The position numbers and the translations under genes are program-made. 64,000 nucleotides of DNA from Gorsachius magnificus. Lineage: Eukaryota > Chordata > Aves > Pelecaniformes > Ardeidae. The stretch spans positions 22,815,821 to 22,879,820 of the forward strand of contig CM067081.1 of NCBI GenBank assembly GCA_034008185.1, read 5' to 3'. The notes below the pieces were generated by a model. It was not told the DNA's origin. It did no database searches and saw nothing but the letters and a program-made list of their open reading frames with translations. Positions within the stretch are counted from its first letter, which is position 1. Each line of letters begins with the position of its first letter. Positions 11,501 through 24,980 of the stretch are shown one piece after another.

Positions 11501-13306
11501 AATATTTTATTTTTGAATATTCATTGTACTTGTGCCACTCGAAGGCACGCTTCAACTGTGAATTAGTCATATTTTGTATTTTAAAATATATATTAAAAGC
11601 AGAAAAATTAAATGTTATTCAGGTTGAACTTGATGTTTGTGTTTGCTTTAAACACAGATGTCATTCTAAAACAAAAACAGTAGAGCAAAGTATTTCCCCA
11701 TCATTTGTATACTTTCAAACAGATTATACTTAATGTGTAGGTGTTCTTCTAAAAATTGATAATTGAAAACCTTCTTGCAAGAGTGTTTTGGTAAGAAGTA
11801 CTGAAAAGAACTGGCGAAATAAGTGTCTTGGATGTGGCTGGCATGTGGGTATTTTTGTGTTAGTTTCTTAATTAATCTTGCATTCTGTAGATACTTAGGT
11901 TTTATAATATACTTCAGAACATGATGCAACTTCTAAAATGTGGTGACAGATAAAGTATGTATAGAATCAATGGAATTTGAATCTGTTCAGAGTTCATATT
12001 ACACAGTCCTCATAATTGATATAAGTAGAGGTAGCCTATGCTAAGGCTGTTGTAACTTCCATTAGTAAAACCAAATTTTAGATTGATTAGAATGTATTTT
12101 TCTTCAGGACAAGAAAAAATGACTTTCAAATGCTGTGCACAGAATTACGGCCTGGCTTGTTTTCTCTCTGGTTCCATAAATCAAAACTCTATTTCACTGT
12201 TTCTTTGGCATGAGCTTATATTGGACATCACTGTTCTGGAAATCTGCCCAATATAGAAATTACAGAATGTTTCTTGTGGTAAAACTCTATCAAAGCATTG
12301 TTTATTTACACAGCAGTACACACAGATAAATTTACATTGATCAAAATATTTATCACCCTTAAGTTCAAATGAGACACTTCTTGGAGCCTTTTGCAATGGT
12401 TATGTTTCCTCCTGTGCTGGTGTAAAAGCATAGTTAAGGCTTGTTTGGCTGCTGTAATTATGCATTAATATGTTTTTTGGGCAGTTTTTTTGGTATTTGA
12501 ATACGTGCTTGCTTTAGAGTTCTGTATATATTATGGTGATTCTCAAGTCCTCTGTCAGCCTTGTGGAACTTCAAAACTGGGAAAGAAAGTTTTAAATTAT
12601 TAATAGTGAAAATGCTGTTTAATGCATGATGTAAATGAAATTGGTAGATAAATCTTTAACTTTGTAGTAAGTACTGCTAGAAATTATAATTTTTCAGACT
12701 TCTCAAATTTTACATGAGCCTATTTGATATTTTTCGTTAGGTAAGGAATGCTGAAATACTTTGCTATCATTCAGCCTTTTCTAACTTTTTTCTCTGAGTT
12801 TTTTTTTGAAATTGGCTCCTTCAGTCTTTCTAAGGTACTGTCATGTTTTCCGGTGCCAGGCTTGTATGTATATTTAAGGCTTTTGCTGAACAGTTAAATA
12901 TTAAAACAGGGTGCTGTTTGGGCTGGGGCTATGCTGGTAAGGTGTAGAGGCTGCTGCATCTTGTTGAGCAGAAGTGCTCTGTTTGGATGGCCGTGCTCAA
13001 AGGGTGCTGCGTGTATATTCCTGTTGGGTTACCTGAGTGAAAGCCCTAATTTTTTAGGGGAATGTCTCTTAATACTGAACACTGTACTGCCTTACTAGTA
13101 ATGTATTAGAGATTCCTCCTTCAGGAAACACTTGAGTCTCCTTGTTAGGAATTGGAGTGATGGTATATTTTTCTTGGAATGCTGTACTTTGCTACGTCTG
13201 CTCGTATTTGTCTATGTTTTTCTTTCGTGTCCTTTAGGTTGCTGGGTAATTAGTTGGATCTTAGCATATAGTAGTATTTTGGATTAAATTAGTGAGCTTT
13301 CTTCAT

Positions 13307-13893
13307 GATTTATGAAGCCTGTTTAATGTTCTTAATGTATTGGTAGATTATGAAGGCAGAAGTTGTTGATGGAATAAAATATACCAATGATTTTGGGCTT
13401 CATGATATAAGAAGGATACCAAAATATCAGAGCATGTCCAAAGGAGGGCAACAAAGATCCAAAGGACTGGAGGGCATGGCATATGAGGAGCAGCTGAAGA
13501 TAGTAGGTTTGTTCAGCTTGGAGAAGAGGATACTGAGGGGTGACCTCATCGCTGTCTACAAGTTCCTCATGGTGGGGAGTGGAAAGGGAGGTGCTGATTT
13601 CTTGTCTCCAGTGTCCGGTGATGACGGGGCACGAGGGCTTGACTTAAAGCTGCATCAGGGGAAGATCAGCTTGGATATTAGGAAGAAGCTCTTCACTGAG
13701 AGGGTGGTCAAGCACTGGAACGAGCTCTGCAGGGAAGTGGTTGTGGCCCTAAGCCAGTCAGGGTTCAAGAAGTGTTTGGACGATGGTCTTGGGTATCTGT
13801 TTTAACTTCTAGGCTGCCCTGTGTGGAGTCAGGAGTTGGACTCAATAATCCTCATTGGTCCCTTCTAGCTCAGGGTATTCTGTGATTCTATGA
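13307..13893 (+). repeat. CR1-derived copy A (ORF2 C-terminus and 3' tail)
   Basis: An open frame at 13350-13805 (151 codons) contains the conserved end of CR1 ORF2: 'LFSLEKR', 'RGDLIAVYKFL', 'SLDIRKKLFTERVVKHWN' and the final 'REVV' block. After the stop comes a CR1-type 3' tail: 'ggagttggactcaataatcc', then the 'ttctgtgattctatga' octamer tail. The first 100 or so bases (13307-13430) are not CR1 ORF sequence I recognise, yet they recur in copy B at 37720-38284. No polymerase core is present, so the frame is a fossil and not a functional gene. Confidence 0.85.
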
Positions 13894-13917
13894 TAACGTG
13901 AAAGGTATAAGACAGGT

Positions 13918-14020
13918 AGATGCGGTGCCTGGTTTAGTGGTGGGATGGCAGGGTTAGGTTAACGTTGGGCTTATTGATCTTAAAGGTTTTTTCCAACCTA
14001 AACGATTCTGTGATTCTATC
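13918..14020 (+). repeat. Second CR1 3' tail fragment
   Basis: Directly after copy A is another CR1 3' end: a 'cctggtttagtggtgggatgg' type segment (shown in part), 'ttccaacctaaacgattctg' and an octamer-like 'tgattctat' end. It represents a different CR1 subfamily tail from the one at 13845-13893. This suggests one CR1 inserted next to or into the tail of another. Confidence 0.8.
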
Positions 14021-17000
14021 CAGTAGTATTTTAGAGGCCTTAGAGGACTTGAGTTTCACAGACTGTTTAGGAGATAGCGTGTGTAAAAATATTTCCTTTT
14101 ATTATTGATATATTCATAGAAACTAAAAGTGACCAAAGCACCTCATCAGTGAAGACTGAAAAGCATGTATAATCTCATAAAAAAAATGTTTTATTCAAGT
14201 CTAGTTGCCAGCGCAGAGGGAACATAATGTTAACGCTGTGTGTAAAAGACAGTAAGTAGGGAATTACTGGAGCTCTGCCATATTTATAGGTGGAGAACAT
14301 TTTATATAATGTGGCCATCAGGACTTTCTTCCATGGACTGATTAACCAGTTATCTGCTTGTCACTTGCTGCAGAGTGAGATACTATTGACAGGGCTGTTG
14401 GTAGGGACTGGGGTTCAATTTGAATGTGGGGGTGAAGTTTGTTTTGGTGCTGATGACTGTAATGGCCAGCTGAGTTTAAGTATTCCTTTGAGGGTTTATA
14501 GTTAATGTATAGAGTCATAGCTGATGTGTGCAGCTGTTGCCCACTCCTCTCTTTCTAGTAGCTTTTTCTTGCAGCCTAGCACTGCTGTTCTTGTTGCAAT
14601 GCCTTCCTTTGAAGGTTAGAAGGGGCTAGCCTGTCCTTTCTGGTTTGTGCTTCTGATGTACTGTAAGGTAAGGACAGTGGTGTTTGGGTCACTGTTGTGT
14701 ACCTGAGCAGAGAGGCCTGTTAGAGCAAGTGAGCAGTATAAAAAAAGATTGTTACATTGACTTAGAAAATTGAATGGCGTTAGGACACGTACTTTCCTCA
14801 AAGCCAGAGACCTTAGTTCTTCAGCTGATGGATCCCAGGTTTCTTGTGCATCTTCGTAGTGACAACCACTTTGCTCGTAACAAGTAACAGTTGGAGAGCT
14901 TGTGTATGTAATGGGTGACAGGTATAATATATCAAAACATGTTAACAGTATTCCAGTGAACGTTGGAATTGATTTCTTGATGTTTGTTTTGAAATCCTGT
15001 TACAGAAAAGGTCATTATTCCCTGGTGCCGAGGAAAACCATTCGTCTGCTGTGGACTTAGTTTTGTCCTAATGGAGCAACAGGCAGCTGTGGGGACTAGC
15101 ATGCTACAAGACAAGGCCTGGGAAGCTTATTTTATTTTGAAACTTAAAACATCCTTTGGAAACGCTTCTTTGAGAAGTTGTTCTGCCCCATTACATGTGA
15201 ATGAAGAAATCAAGAGTTTGAACTTCTGAATTAGAAGGGGGGGCTTTAGGGAAAATGTGGCTTTTTAGTTCTACAGTAGTTAGAGCTTGCTGCTGAGATT
15301 TTTACAGAATGTTGAAATTCTCTGGAACTCATATCAGCACAGGCTTATTGTAGAGTTATTTCCTGGGAAAGTACTGTTTTTCTTTTTAAAGCTTGGCTGC
15401 TGCTTTGAATGCTTAAACAGCTGCAAACATAGAGGAGGTGACACATCACTTCAAATGGAGCCTATGTTTGATTCTATGCTGAATTTGAAGACGCTCTCAT
15501 ATATGTATTGCTGGTTTTTTGCACGCAGTTTGAATATTGAATTTCCTTCTAACCTCTGCATTACTAACTCAGGAGGTGGGGCTGCCATTAACTCTGTCTT
15601 ATTTAAAGAGGATGTCTTGGTGCAGTTATACAAGTGGTTCGGTTACAGTTTCAGGTTATCTAACTGTGAAGTAGGAGAAGGGTATTTTTCAGGCTATGCT
15701 AGACAAGCAGATGTGCAAGCCACGTGCTTTCTATCCATCCTTCTTTTTGCAGAAAGAACAGGGAACTAGCATTTCAGCAGCTTCATTTTTTTTTCTAGAT
15801 GGAGGGCATCCTGTCTCCTTCAGCTCCATCAGCTTGCTTGTCTTGAAGCTCTCCATTCTTCAAATCCTACAGGTCCCTTATAACTTCACTGTAGTAATCA
15901 CTTTATATTCATAGCAAGAGTTGGAGAGCTTGTGCATGGCAAGCATGAAATACCTGAATGTTGAAGTGATGAGGTACAAATGCCTTCAAGAGGGGCATCT
16001 GAGAATGCACTGGGGTATAGTCGTCCAGCCCTCAAATGAAATGTAGCTATTGGAACATTTGCCTCTGTCATCAAAGACTGCTCACGCTCTTGTAGGCTAT
16101 CTTGAAATGTCAAGCATCCTTTGATTTGGGGCGGGTAATTTTACACAAGCATGTAGATAAGATTAGGACAACACCTAGTTATAGCTCAAGCTAATAATGC
16201 TGTAAAGACACTTCCATGTCTAGTTGCTGGATTTGTGCTGCTAATGACAGGAAAAGCTTCCATGTTGGCGGACTAATAAGTGGTTGGATTTTTAATCTTG
16301 AGGATTTTTGCTAGCCTGAAATAGTTGCATCTGAAGTACTGCTGTAAGGTCATTGGGATTCTGAACTTATTTTTATAAAATACTTGCTATTCTACTACAG
16401 AAGGTACATGCTTTGCAATAATGTGTTTCTGGTTTCCATACTAACAATTCTTAGGGCCTCTAAGCTTGCATGGATCTGTGGCTTGCTGTCATATAGGGGA
16501 TTATATTGTTGGTCACTCAGGTGGCTGAACTGTTGGCTGACTAGTTGGCTTGATGTTGGAGCAGGTTTAACAGTCTTCAGGGATTTCTGTATCTTGGAGT
16601 GTGATGGCATGTTTCTGTTCAATGGGATTTATAACTAGAAAAACTTCTGGGAAGTGGTAGTTAAAATTCCATGATTGGGGAAAAATCCAGATGTTTTGTG
16701 CTCTTAGGTGCTTCAAGTTACTATTTCTGTGAGTTACTAATTGATGTCTAGTAAAATGAATGAAGGACTAAGTCAAATATTGTAGCAGTTTGAACCCTTG
16801 TCTTAAAATGGTGGCTCTCTGAAATGTACAGAAATAGTAGTCTTAGGTGGTATATGCATGTTTCTATTACCAGTTCTATCTCTTAATCTGAGACTACTGA
16901 GGAAGCAGTGAAACAACCACCTTTAGTGGGCAGGTGGTATTTTTGCTGCCTGTGGTAACAGCAGCTGAAACCCCAAATCAATTTCCTTCTCTCCCTGTCC

Positions 17001-17190
17001 TACATTTTAAGATGAAGCTGTTAATGTTCTTTGTTGTGTCCTACTTCCTCATTTGGATTTTCTGTTCCACTTCCTCCTGTTGCAAACTCTCCCCTATCCA
17101 TTTCTTCTGAAGTCTTTTACTTCCTTTTCAAACTCCTTATCCTAGTATTCCCCGAAGAAAGAAATTAATTTGCTTTGTATTTTTTTTTTT

Positions 17191-17267
17191 CCCCAAAAAA
17201 AAAAAAAAAAAAACCAAACCCAACAAACCACAAGAAAAACCCTCCCCAAATTCCCCAAAAAATTAAA
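17191..17267 (+). repeat. A/C-rich low-complexity tract
   Basis: Nineteen As are followed by mixed AAACC/CCAAA-type sequence with almost no G or T. It is the first large member of the series described in the findings, and here it is preceded by a T run and four Cs. Confidence 0.8.
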
Positions 17268-19935
17268 ATGGAGGGAAGTAGATGCAAGACATGAAATGTA
17301 AACCCTTGCCCAAATGTAAACCCTTCTTCCCTCAACTGAGTGAACTGCCTACTATCAGATTTCTTTTAACCACAGAATGTTATTTTTGGCAGGAACATCA
17401 GAAAGAGTATTCTTTCTTTTAAACAGTTGTTGTTTGGAAAACTAGCATATGTCTGGCATCATCATAGATTTCTAAAAGAGGAAAAAGTGATTCTATTTTC
17501 AAAACATGTAATAAAACTGTATTTTCAGCAGAATCAAATGCTAAATGCTTTTGGAAGGTTAACTTTAATGGTGTGTCCTTACAGTTGGTTGTCAAGGTTG
17601 AAACAACAAGCACAGTTAGCCATTAAGCTGTTAAATGGTAGTCATAACTTGGCAAGAGTTTTCCTTGGTGAAGTAACTGGGTTACAGGGAAGCACACAGG
17701 CAGCCTGTAATAATTGAAGTTTTTCAAAGCTAAACTTAAATGTTAAGGTTCAGATACAAATAAATAAGGCCTCATTTTATGCTTATGGTGATGATGGCTG
17801 TAAGACCGACCCATGGCTGTAAATGAGTAGTTTGAGTATCCCCACTCTTGTTCATATTGGTAGAATTATAGCTCTTAATGCCTTTGAATATGAAGCATTA
17901 GAAAAGACGTTGAAGTAAATTCTGTGAACCTAAGGGATGACAGTCTAAACAGTGAACAGCTTTGATTTGTTGGTCAAAGATATAGCTTTCTTTATGCTTC
18001 ATTACAGAACAATAAATACAGCATAGAACAGTCCCAGATAGCCAAAGAAGTTCGTCTAGGTTCATTCATTTACAGGGATAGGATAAGAATGGAGAAGAAT
18101 TATGTGCTTTAACACTGAGTGGGAAACATTAGAGAGATTTAACCCTGAGGGTAGGAAGTATGGGTGTTGAATCTAGAGGAATAAACCCAGCGAATTTAAT
18201 TGAGGGTTATTGAACGTTACTGTATTCTCTTTAAGATGTTCAACCTGATATTTTAGAACTAATCTATATGGATGAAACTTTTTGAAACAAAAGCTTGTCT
18301 GAAGTACAAAGCTTGCAAGACAAGTGTTCTTTTTCAGAAGTGTATTTTTCAGTCTTCTAAATCCATTTTGAACAAAATACAAAAATAACTGTAACTGTAG
18401 GAAAGATAAGACTGTAGAAATAATTGAATTCCACTGTGGATTAGTTAATTTGCATGATACTACTAGTGTTCTATAAAATATGCCTTCTATGCTTTTTTGC
18501 TCATTTCTGCAGGTGTATAATGAAGTGTTGATCCTCTTTTCTGGTTCAAAGCATTCAGGCCTTGCTGATTTAAATCGTATCCTTATTGGGTGTTAAAAGA
18601 AGAATAAACTTAGCCGAAGTGGGAAGCTTGAGTACTACGTTTTTCTGTAGAAAAGAATGTGACCTATGGAGCAGTTGGCCCATAAGGATGCAGTAGCTGC
18701 AGGTACCCTGTCCTCTCCTTCCCCCTCAAACAAATAATGTTAGTTGATGCCTTGGGATTTACAGCAGGTTCATCCAGGGACAGATACTGATATGCTAAAG
18801 GCTTAGGAGAAAGCAAAGTTATCTTCCTTATTAATGAGTAGTTTATGCCAGATAGATTCTTGGTAGCCAAGAAGAGGCTTTATAAATCGCTCAGCTGATC
18901 TAGTAAAGTTTTCACTTACTCCTTACTTTTAGTGCCTTTTGTTCCTGATGCACAGATACATTGCTTTAGAGCTGGTCATGCTTGGGGATGAAAGTTATTT
19001 ACTGTTGATAGCATAATATCACTTCCAGCCATTAAATCAGTGTTCCCCTGTTATGCAGAAAGTGGTAGCAAAGAATTTAAGTTGCAAAGGGGCATGAAAT
19101 CTGAAGACATGCCTCTTGTGTGTTCTCATGTGCTTTTGTTTGAATTCTGGCGAAGCCCTTTTGTTTTGCTTCTTATTTCTTCAGGAGTGCATCTAGTACA
19201 AGATTTAATGTCACAACTTTTTTTTTCTCATAAGTGTTTACTATTTAATAAAAAACTAGAATGTAGTAGAGAAGTATTTATCAGCTGTATTTTAACTGTA
19301 CAAAACTTGGAAAGTTTAGTCTTAGTTTAGGTCTATCTTGCTTTACAGGGCTTGGTTTAAAACAGTGCCATAATCCCTCTGGAGGGAAAGGAGGGTTGTG
19401 CTAGGGAGGAGAGATCTTTTATTTGTGCGAATAGGTATTGTGTGCATTCCCATTGCCAGTGCAGTATCACTCTGTGTAACAGTCTGTTTGGGTTTAAATT
19501 TCCCAAGAAGAAGTCCTAACGGTCCTTTGGGCAAATTCATTTTTCAAAGAGCAAGAAGCTGGTAGGGGAATAGAGAGTTCTGCTGGTACCTGATATCACA
19601 TTGACCCGTGGTCCAAAATTTCATTCGGTATTGTGGTAGTTTTTGTTATTGCTCAAATGATGTTATCTGTTACTAGTTGTTAATTACTTTAATAAAAGCA
19701 GAGAGAGAGTGACTGACCTGAAGTGATCTGATGGAGAAGGGGTTTTGAGATTAAAATTCCACTTAATTGTACCATCCAAACTGATGTATTTTTTGTGCAA
19801 AACCAGTGTTGTAGTTGCCTGAAAAATGCAGCAAAACAGTACCGTGGAGGATCGGTGCTGGTGCTGGTTGGACTTTTTATTCTACTTCTGGTTTTTTTTG
19901 CTTTATGTTTAGGGGAGGGCATCACTATTTTTGTA

Positions 19936-19978
19936 GCAGTAAGATTATATCTAAAAGGTGGCAGTAAGATTATATCTA
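19936..19978. repeat. 18-bp direct duplication
   Basis: GCAGTAAGATTATATCTA occurs at 19936-19953 and 19961-19978. This is a local tandem duplication with a short spacer. Confidence 0.85.
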
Positions 19979-20441
19979 GAAAGCTGTCTTGGTCCAAGTT
20001 GTAAAAACTTAAACCTCAGTCTTTTAGTGGGCCACATGAGGGCAAAGACCATTGTGTGGATACAGGTTATTGTTACTGTGACGTTATTGGGGAAAATGCC
20101 CTTGCCCTATGACTGCCTACTTGGTCCTGACGATTGATTATTTGTTGATTTTTTTTTTTTTTAAGCACTTGAACATGGTCCTATTGTAATAATAGCTTAA
20201 GTTGTCCACTTTAAAGTTGCAAGATTCCCTTTTAAAGTAATAGTTTTGGTGCAGAAAATTTGGTCATTTACACGTTAACCTGATAATAGGCTACTCCTAA
20301 ACAAAAGCCTTTCTCAAGGGAACAGCATCTCTGTACTATTGTCATGCTTGAAAATTAGGTAGATGAAAGGTTTTGTTCCCTTTGGTTTTCTTCTGTGTGT
20401 GCCAGCAGCGTGGTTAAATGTCACTTTCTGGAAGCCTTGAC

Positions 20442-20494
20442 TTCAAAAAAAGAAAAAAAAAACCAAAACAAAAAACACCCCAAAACCCAAACCA
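20442..20494 (+). repeat. A/C-rich low-complexity tract
   Basis: A runs are interrupted by C runs (AAAACAAAAAACACCCC type), in the same strand orientation as the other tracts of this series. Confidence 0.75.
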
Positions 20495-23189
20495 TCAAGG
20501 ATATAATTAATTGACTAGTGAAACTTAGGCATATTTAAATGCCAATTTTACATTTCCATTGGTGTGAGTGTCCCAAACATGTAAGGGTAACAAAGTTAAA
20601 TCTTGCTGAGTATCCGTGATTGAGATCTGAGCTTGGATCTTCCATGTGTATTGAAAGAGGAGAGAGAATCATTAATGAAACCCTGTTTGAAATTTTTTTG
20701 TTTTTCTGAAGTGTAGACCTGCATGGCAGTAGTAAAATTGGTGAGACAGGAAGTGTGTTGCCAGTAGTTTATGGAAATACCAGTTCATACTGCTAGTTAA
20801 TGGAAAACACCATTATTTCTGCAGGCAGTAAGTTGAAAACAGGATCTTAAGTGTTGGGGACAATAACTTGATGCAGAATTTGCCAGGAGTTTTGTAACCT
20901 GTAATAAATTGAGCAGTCAGCTCAGATGATTATGGTGCTTATACCACCTCACCATATTTTGGTTGCAGAGGTCACCTATGAAAAGCTACATAAGCATTTG
21001 AAACTAAGGTCACTTGTGGTGGAGGAGTAAAGATTGGATAAGGTATTAAGTTCTCAATCTGGTGTAGCTTTACTTGCTAGCTTGCTAGGATATCTACAGT
21101 GCACATGCTTGTGTAAGCTTAACACGCTGAGTATTAGCAGTTCTCAAACTATTACCAAAAAGGGAGGTTCAATTAAAAGTTTGTTCCTCTGCTTGCCAGC
21201 ACCAAGCAGCTGTTAAACAAAGAGGGAAAGAGGAAGCAGCGAGTGACAGCAGTGTGGCTCTGGCCCCATCCTCCGGGAAGTGGAGCACCAAAGCATTGTG
21301 TGGTTTCTGCTTTCCTGTATGGAGGTGGGAAGAGGTGGATTTGAAGCTGTGCCAAATTCCCTGCTTTCTCGTCTCTCTTTCTTCCCTTCCCAGAGCAGAG
21401 TGGTCAGTAATGACCAAAATGCCTGGTTGCTTCCACTTCCAAGTGTAAGCCACACACTGGAGCTGTCAGCTGCTGCCTGGGGAGGCATGGTACTGCCCTG
21501 GGACATGGCATTTTCCTTTCCTGTGATACGTTCTGTGCCTCCACTCCTGTCTACATAGTGTTAGAGAGAATAGCTTTTGCTCCGCCCTACTGCAGATTTC
21601 TTGGTGGCCTGTGTCTTTCGGCAACCAGTTGCTGCTGTTCCAAAATATTTAAGGTTTGGGGTTTTTTTTTTTCCAAAGTCAAGATATTTTGCATCTGATG
21701 TGATGTAAATATGTATTTAATTCTTGAAAACCATCTACATTATTTGTAGTTTTCAAAATGTTCAATAAAGGACGGCAAAGGGAGCAGAACTTGAAAATGT
21801 AGTTGAAATGGGTATTTTATGGTTACTGGAAGACTGAGGAAGGGACACAGTCAAGAAACTGAGGGAGAGTAGGATGGCATACCTGCAATCACATTATTAT
21901 GAACTGTTAAGAGAGATCTGGAATGTGTGTGTATATATATACACAGTGTCATATGTATTAAGGAATTTAGGTTTTCTTAGACTTGGTTATCAGATCAAGA
22001 TTTTCTCATTGTTTCAAAATTTCTTCATGGAAATTACTTTTGTAAGATGCTGCATTTGTGGCAGCTGACTGCCTTCTCCCCCCCCAGTAGAAAATACTAA
22101 ACATGGCTGTGAAAATTATATTGAAGTAATCTGAAGAACCAGGATCTAGTGAATTTATGAGAATATTTAGTGGGAACAGGCAAATCTGATCTCTTGAGTT
22201 AGTATCAACTGCTTGGTGTTGGGTCTGATGGTAAAGCAGTAGATAACCTGAACGGGTTATGAGATTAGGATAATGAAGCTCGTACTTTTCCTTACACATA
22301 CTAAACAGTGTGAACTAGAAGTAGTTTTAAAATTCCCTTTTATGAAAACAGGTCTTAATTAAACCCATAAAAATCTCATGGTAACAGCAGGCATGATGGC
22401 TTTAAGCCACTTCAACCTTCTTTTCAAATGAAAAAGTGGACTTTATTTCACATACTTCTGGATTTCTGTGATTTGTTTGATCTTCCTAAACTGCTAAGCT
22501 CCTCTACACTGAAAGAGATTTGAGGTCACAGATCCATGCAAAACTGCTTTAGTTTAACTGGCTTATAAGTAAAAAATGTTAATAACAAAAAAGACCCAAA
22601 AGAAACAAACAAAGCTGCCTGTCTCATCTGGCCCTTTAAAAACAGGAGGAGGGGGAAAAAAAAAACCTTGAGAAACTGGAATAAACTTGAACCATGTAGT
22701 TAATACTCGAGTATGCTAATCTCTTTCAAGAATAGCGCTCCAGCTGGGGTGTAAAATGGAATAATTAAGTACATAAGTTTTACCTGTTAAAAATGTTTTC
22801 ATTTCCCTCCCTCTCTTCTTGCCCTCCTTATTTCTTGACATAATAGTGTCCTTAATTGAACCGTGTAGGTCAACTGTAAGGAGTCACTAACCATTTAATT
22901 CCATTGGGTTTTAATTTTATAAATGGTGGCTCTTTAATGATTAATCTGTATGATACCTATGTCTGTCTAAAAACAATTCAAATGCTTTTTGAGACTTTCA
23001 AATTGGGGAAAAAAACACACTTCACAAACATCTTCCAGTCTGTCCTATTGAACCTTTATAAAGGTTTTGTGTACAGAGAGATATATACATCTATAGATAT
23101 GAGAGGCTTTATAGAGAGTGAGAACTAAACTGTGATAGTATATATATCTACATGCGTACTTAAGTTGTACATATGAGAGAGAACCGCTT

Positions 23190-24980
23190 ATAAGAATAGA
23201 ACATTTCAGTTGGAAAGGACCTACAGTGATCTAGTCCAACTGCCTGACCACTTCAGGGCTGACAAGAAGTTAAAGCAAATTGTTAAGGGCATTGCCCAAA
23301 TGCCTCTTAAACACTGACAGGTTTGCAGCATCCACCATCTCTCTAGGAAGCCTGTTCCAGTGTTTTAACACCCTCTTGGTAAAGAAATGCTTCCTAATGT
23401 CCAGTCTAAACCTTCCCTGGTGCAGCTTTGAACCATTCCCATGCATACTATTGCTGGATACCAGAGAGAAGAAAGAGCTCAGCACTTCCCTCTCCATGTC
23501 CCCTTCTCAGGAAGCTGTAGAGAGCAATGAGGTCGCCCTCAGCCTCCTTTTCTCCAAACTAGACAAGCCAAAGTCCTTAGCCACTCCTCATAGGACATTC
23601 CTTCCCGCCCTTTCACCAGCTTTGTTGCAATCTGTGGACACCTCCAAGGACCTTCACATTCTTAAATTGTGGGGCCCAGAACAGCACACGGCACTCAAGG
23701 TGAGGCTGCACCAACGCTGAATACAGTGGGATAGTCACCTTTTTGGCTGGCTGGTTATGCTGTCTTTGATGCACCCCAGGATGGGGTTTGCCCTCTTGGC
23801 TGCCAGGGCACGCTGCTGACTCCTCTTGAGCCTGCTGCCGACCAGCACCCCCAGATCTCTTTCTGCAGGGCTGCTCTCCAGCCACTCCTCTCCCCGTTTA
23901 TACTTGTGACCAGCATTACTCCATTCTAGGTGCAGAATCCAGCATTTTGACTTGTTTCATTTCATCCTGTTAATCATTGCCCAGTGCTCCAGTCTATCTA
24001 GATTCTTCTGCAAGGCCTCCTGTCCCTCAAGAGAGTCAGCAGCACCTCCCAGTTTGGTGTCATCAGCGAACTTGCTAATGGTGCATTCAACTCCTGCATC
24101 CAGATTACTGATAAATTTGTTGAACAGGACTGGCCCTAGAACTGAACCCTGAGGAACATCGCTGGTGACCAGTCACCAGCCAGATGTAGCCCTGTTCACT
24201 ACAACCCTTTGAGCTCTGCCCTTCAGCCAGTTTTTCACCCAGCACACCGTAAACCCACTCATCCCACAGTTGGACAACTTGTCCATAAGGATGCTGTGAG
24301 GGATGGTATCAAAAGCCTTACTAAAATCCAGAAAAACTGCATCCACTGCCTCCCCTTCGTCCAACTAGGTGGGTGACCCCATCGTAGAAGGATATCGAAT
24401 TGGTTAAACAGGACTTACCCTTTGTGAACCCATGTTGACTGTGCCTGATGATTGCGTTCATTCTTTAAATGCCTTTCAGTAATACCTGGTATAATAATCT
24501 CCATAATTTTTCCAGGAACTGAGGTTAGATGAACAGGTCTGTAGTTCCCTGGGTCTTCCCTCATGCCCTTCTTGTAAATTGGAATAACGCTGGTTGGCTC
24601 CCAGTCACCTGGGACCTCCCAGACCTTTGGTAGATGAATGAGAAGAGTCCTGCCATAACATCTGTTAGCTCCCTCTGGGATAAATCCCATCAGGCCCATG
24701 GACTTGTGAACATTCAGCTCATACAGCTGGTCCCTTATAATTTCAGTGTCCACAAATGGGAAGTTGCTGTTCCCACACTTGTGGTCCTTGACTCTGGGGA
24801 CTGGGCAGCCCAAGGTCTGTCTAAGTATTATTAAAGACTGTGAGGTAAAAAAAAAAAAAAAAGCATTGAATGCTTCTGCTTTTTCTTCATCCCCATTAGT
24901 CAGATAACCATCTTCAACAAGTATTCAGTGTTTTCTTTAGACCTCCTTTTGCTATTAATGTACTTTAAAAAGCCTCTTAA
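23190..24980 (-). pseudogene. 5'-truncated CR1 LINE with decayed reverse transcriptase, antisense to WASF3
   Basis: Reading the minus strand from right to left gives CR1 ORF2 in order. RT block 1, with 'DPGNYRPV', lies in the frame 24813-24415. Motif A, 'FLDFSKAFDTIPHSIL', lies in 24364-24173. '[13 protein letters not shown]' precedes the motif C residues FADD, encoded at 24070-24059. The thumb segment 'IPLYSALVQPHLE' lies in the 23885-23613 frame. The C-terminal 'FRLDIRKHFFTKRVLKHWN' ends at a stop at 23270, followed by a short 3' UTR to about 23190. There is a frameshift near 24365-24420 and an in-frame stop next to 24173, so it is dead although the catalytic motifs survive. The endonuclease domain and 5' end are missing, as is usual for CR1. 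The upper edge is approximate. Confidence 0.9.

Noticed and set aside
13350..13805. 151-codon open frame
   Set aside because: It is the C-terminal end of CR1 ORF2 with no polymerase core. A repeat relic, not a host gene. The 146-codon frame at 37763-38203 is its duplicate.
15287..15769. 160-codon + strand open frame
   Set aside because: No recognisable domain, repeat or conserved motif, and no splice signals that would place it in a transcript. Chance frame in intron 1.
23280..23720. 146-codon + strand open frame
   Set aside because: Exact antisense of the CR1 ORF2 C-terminus on the minus strand.
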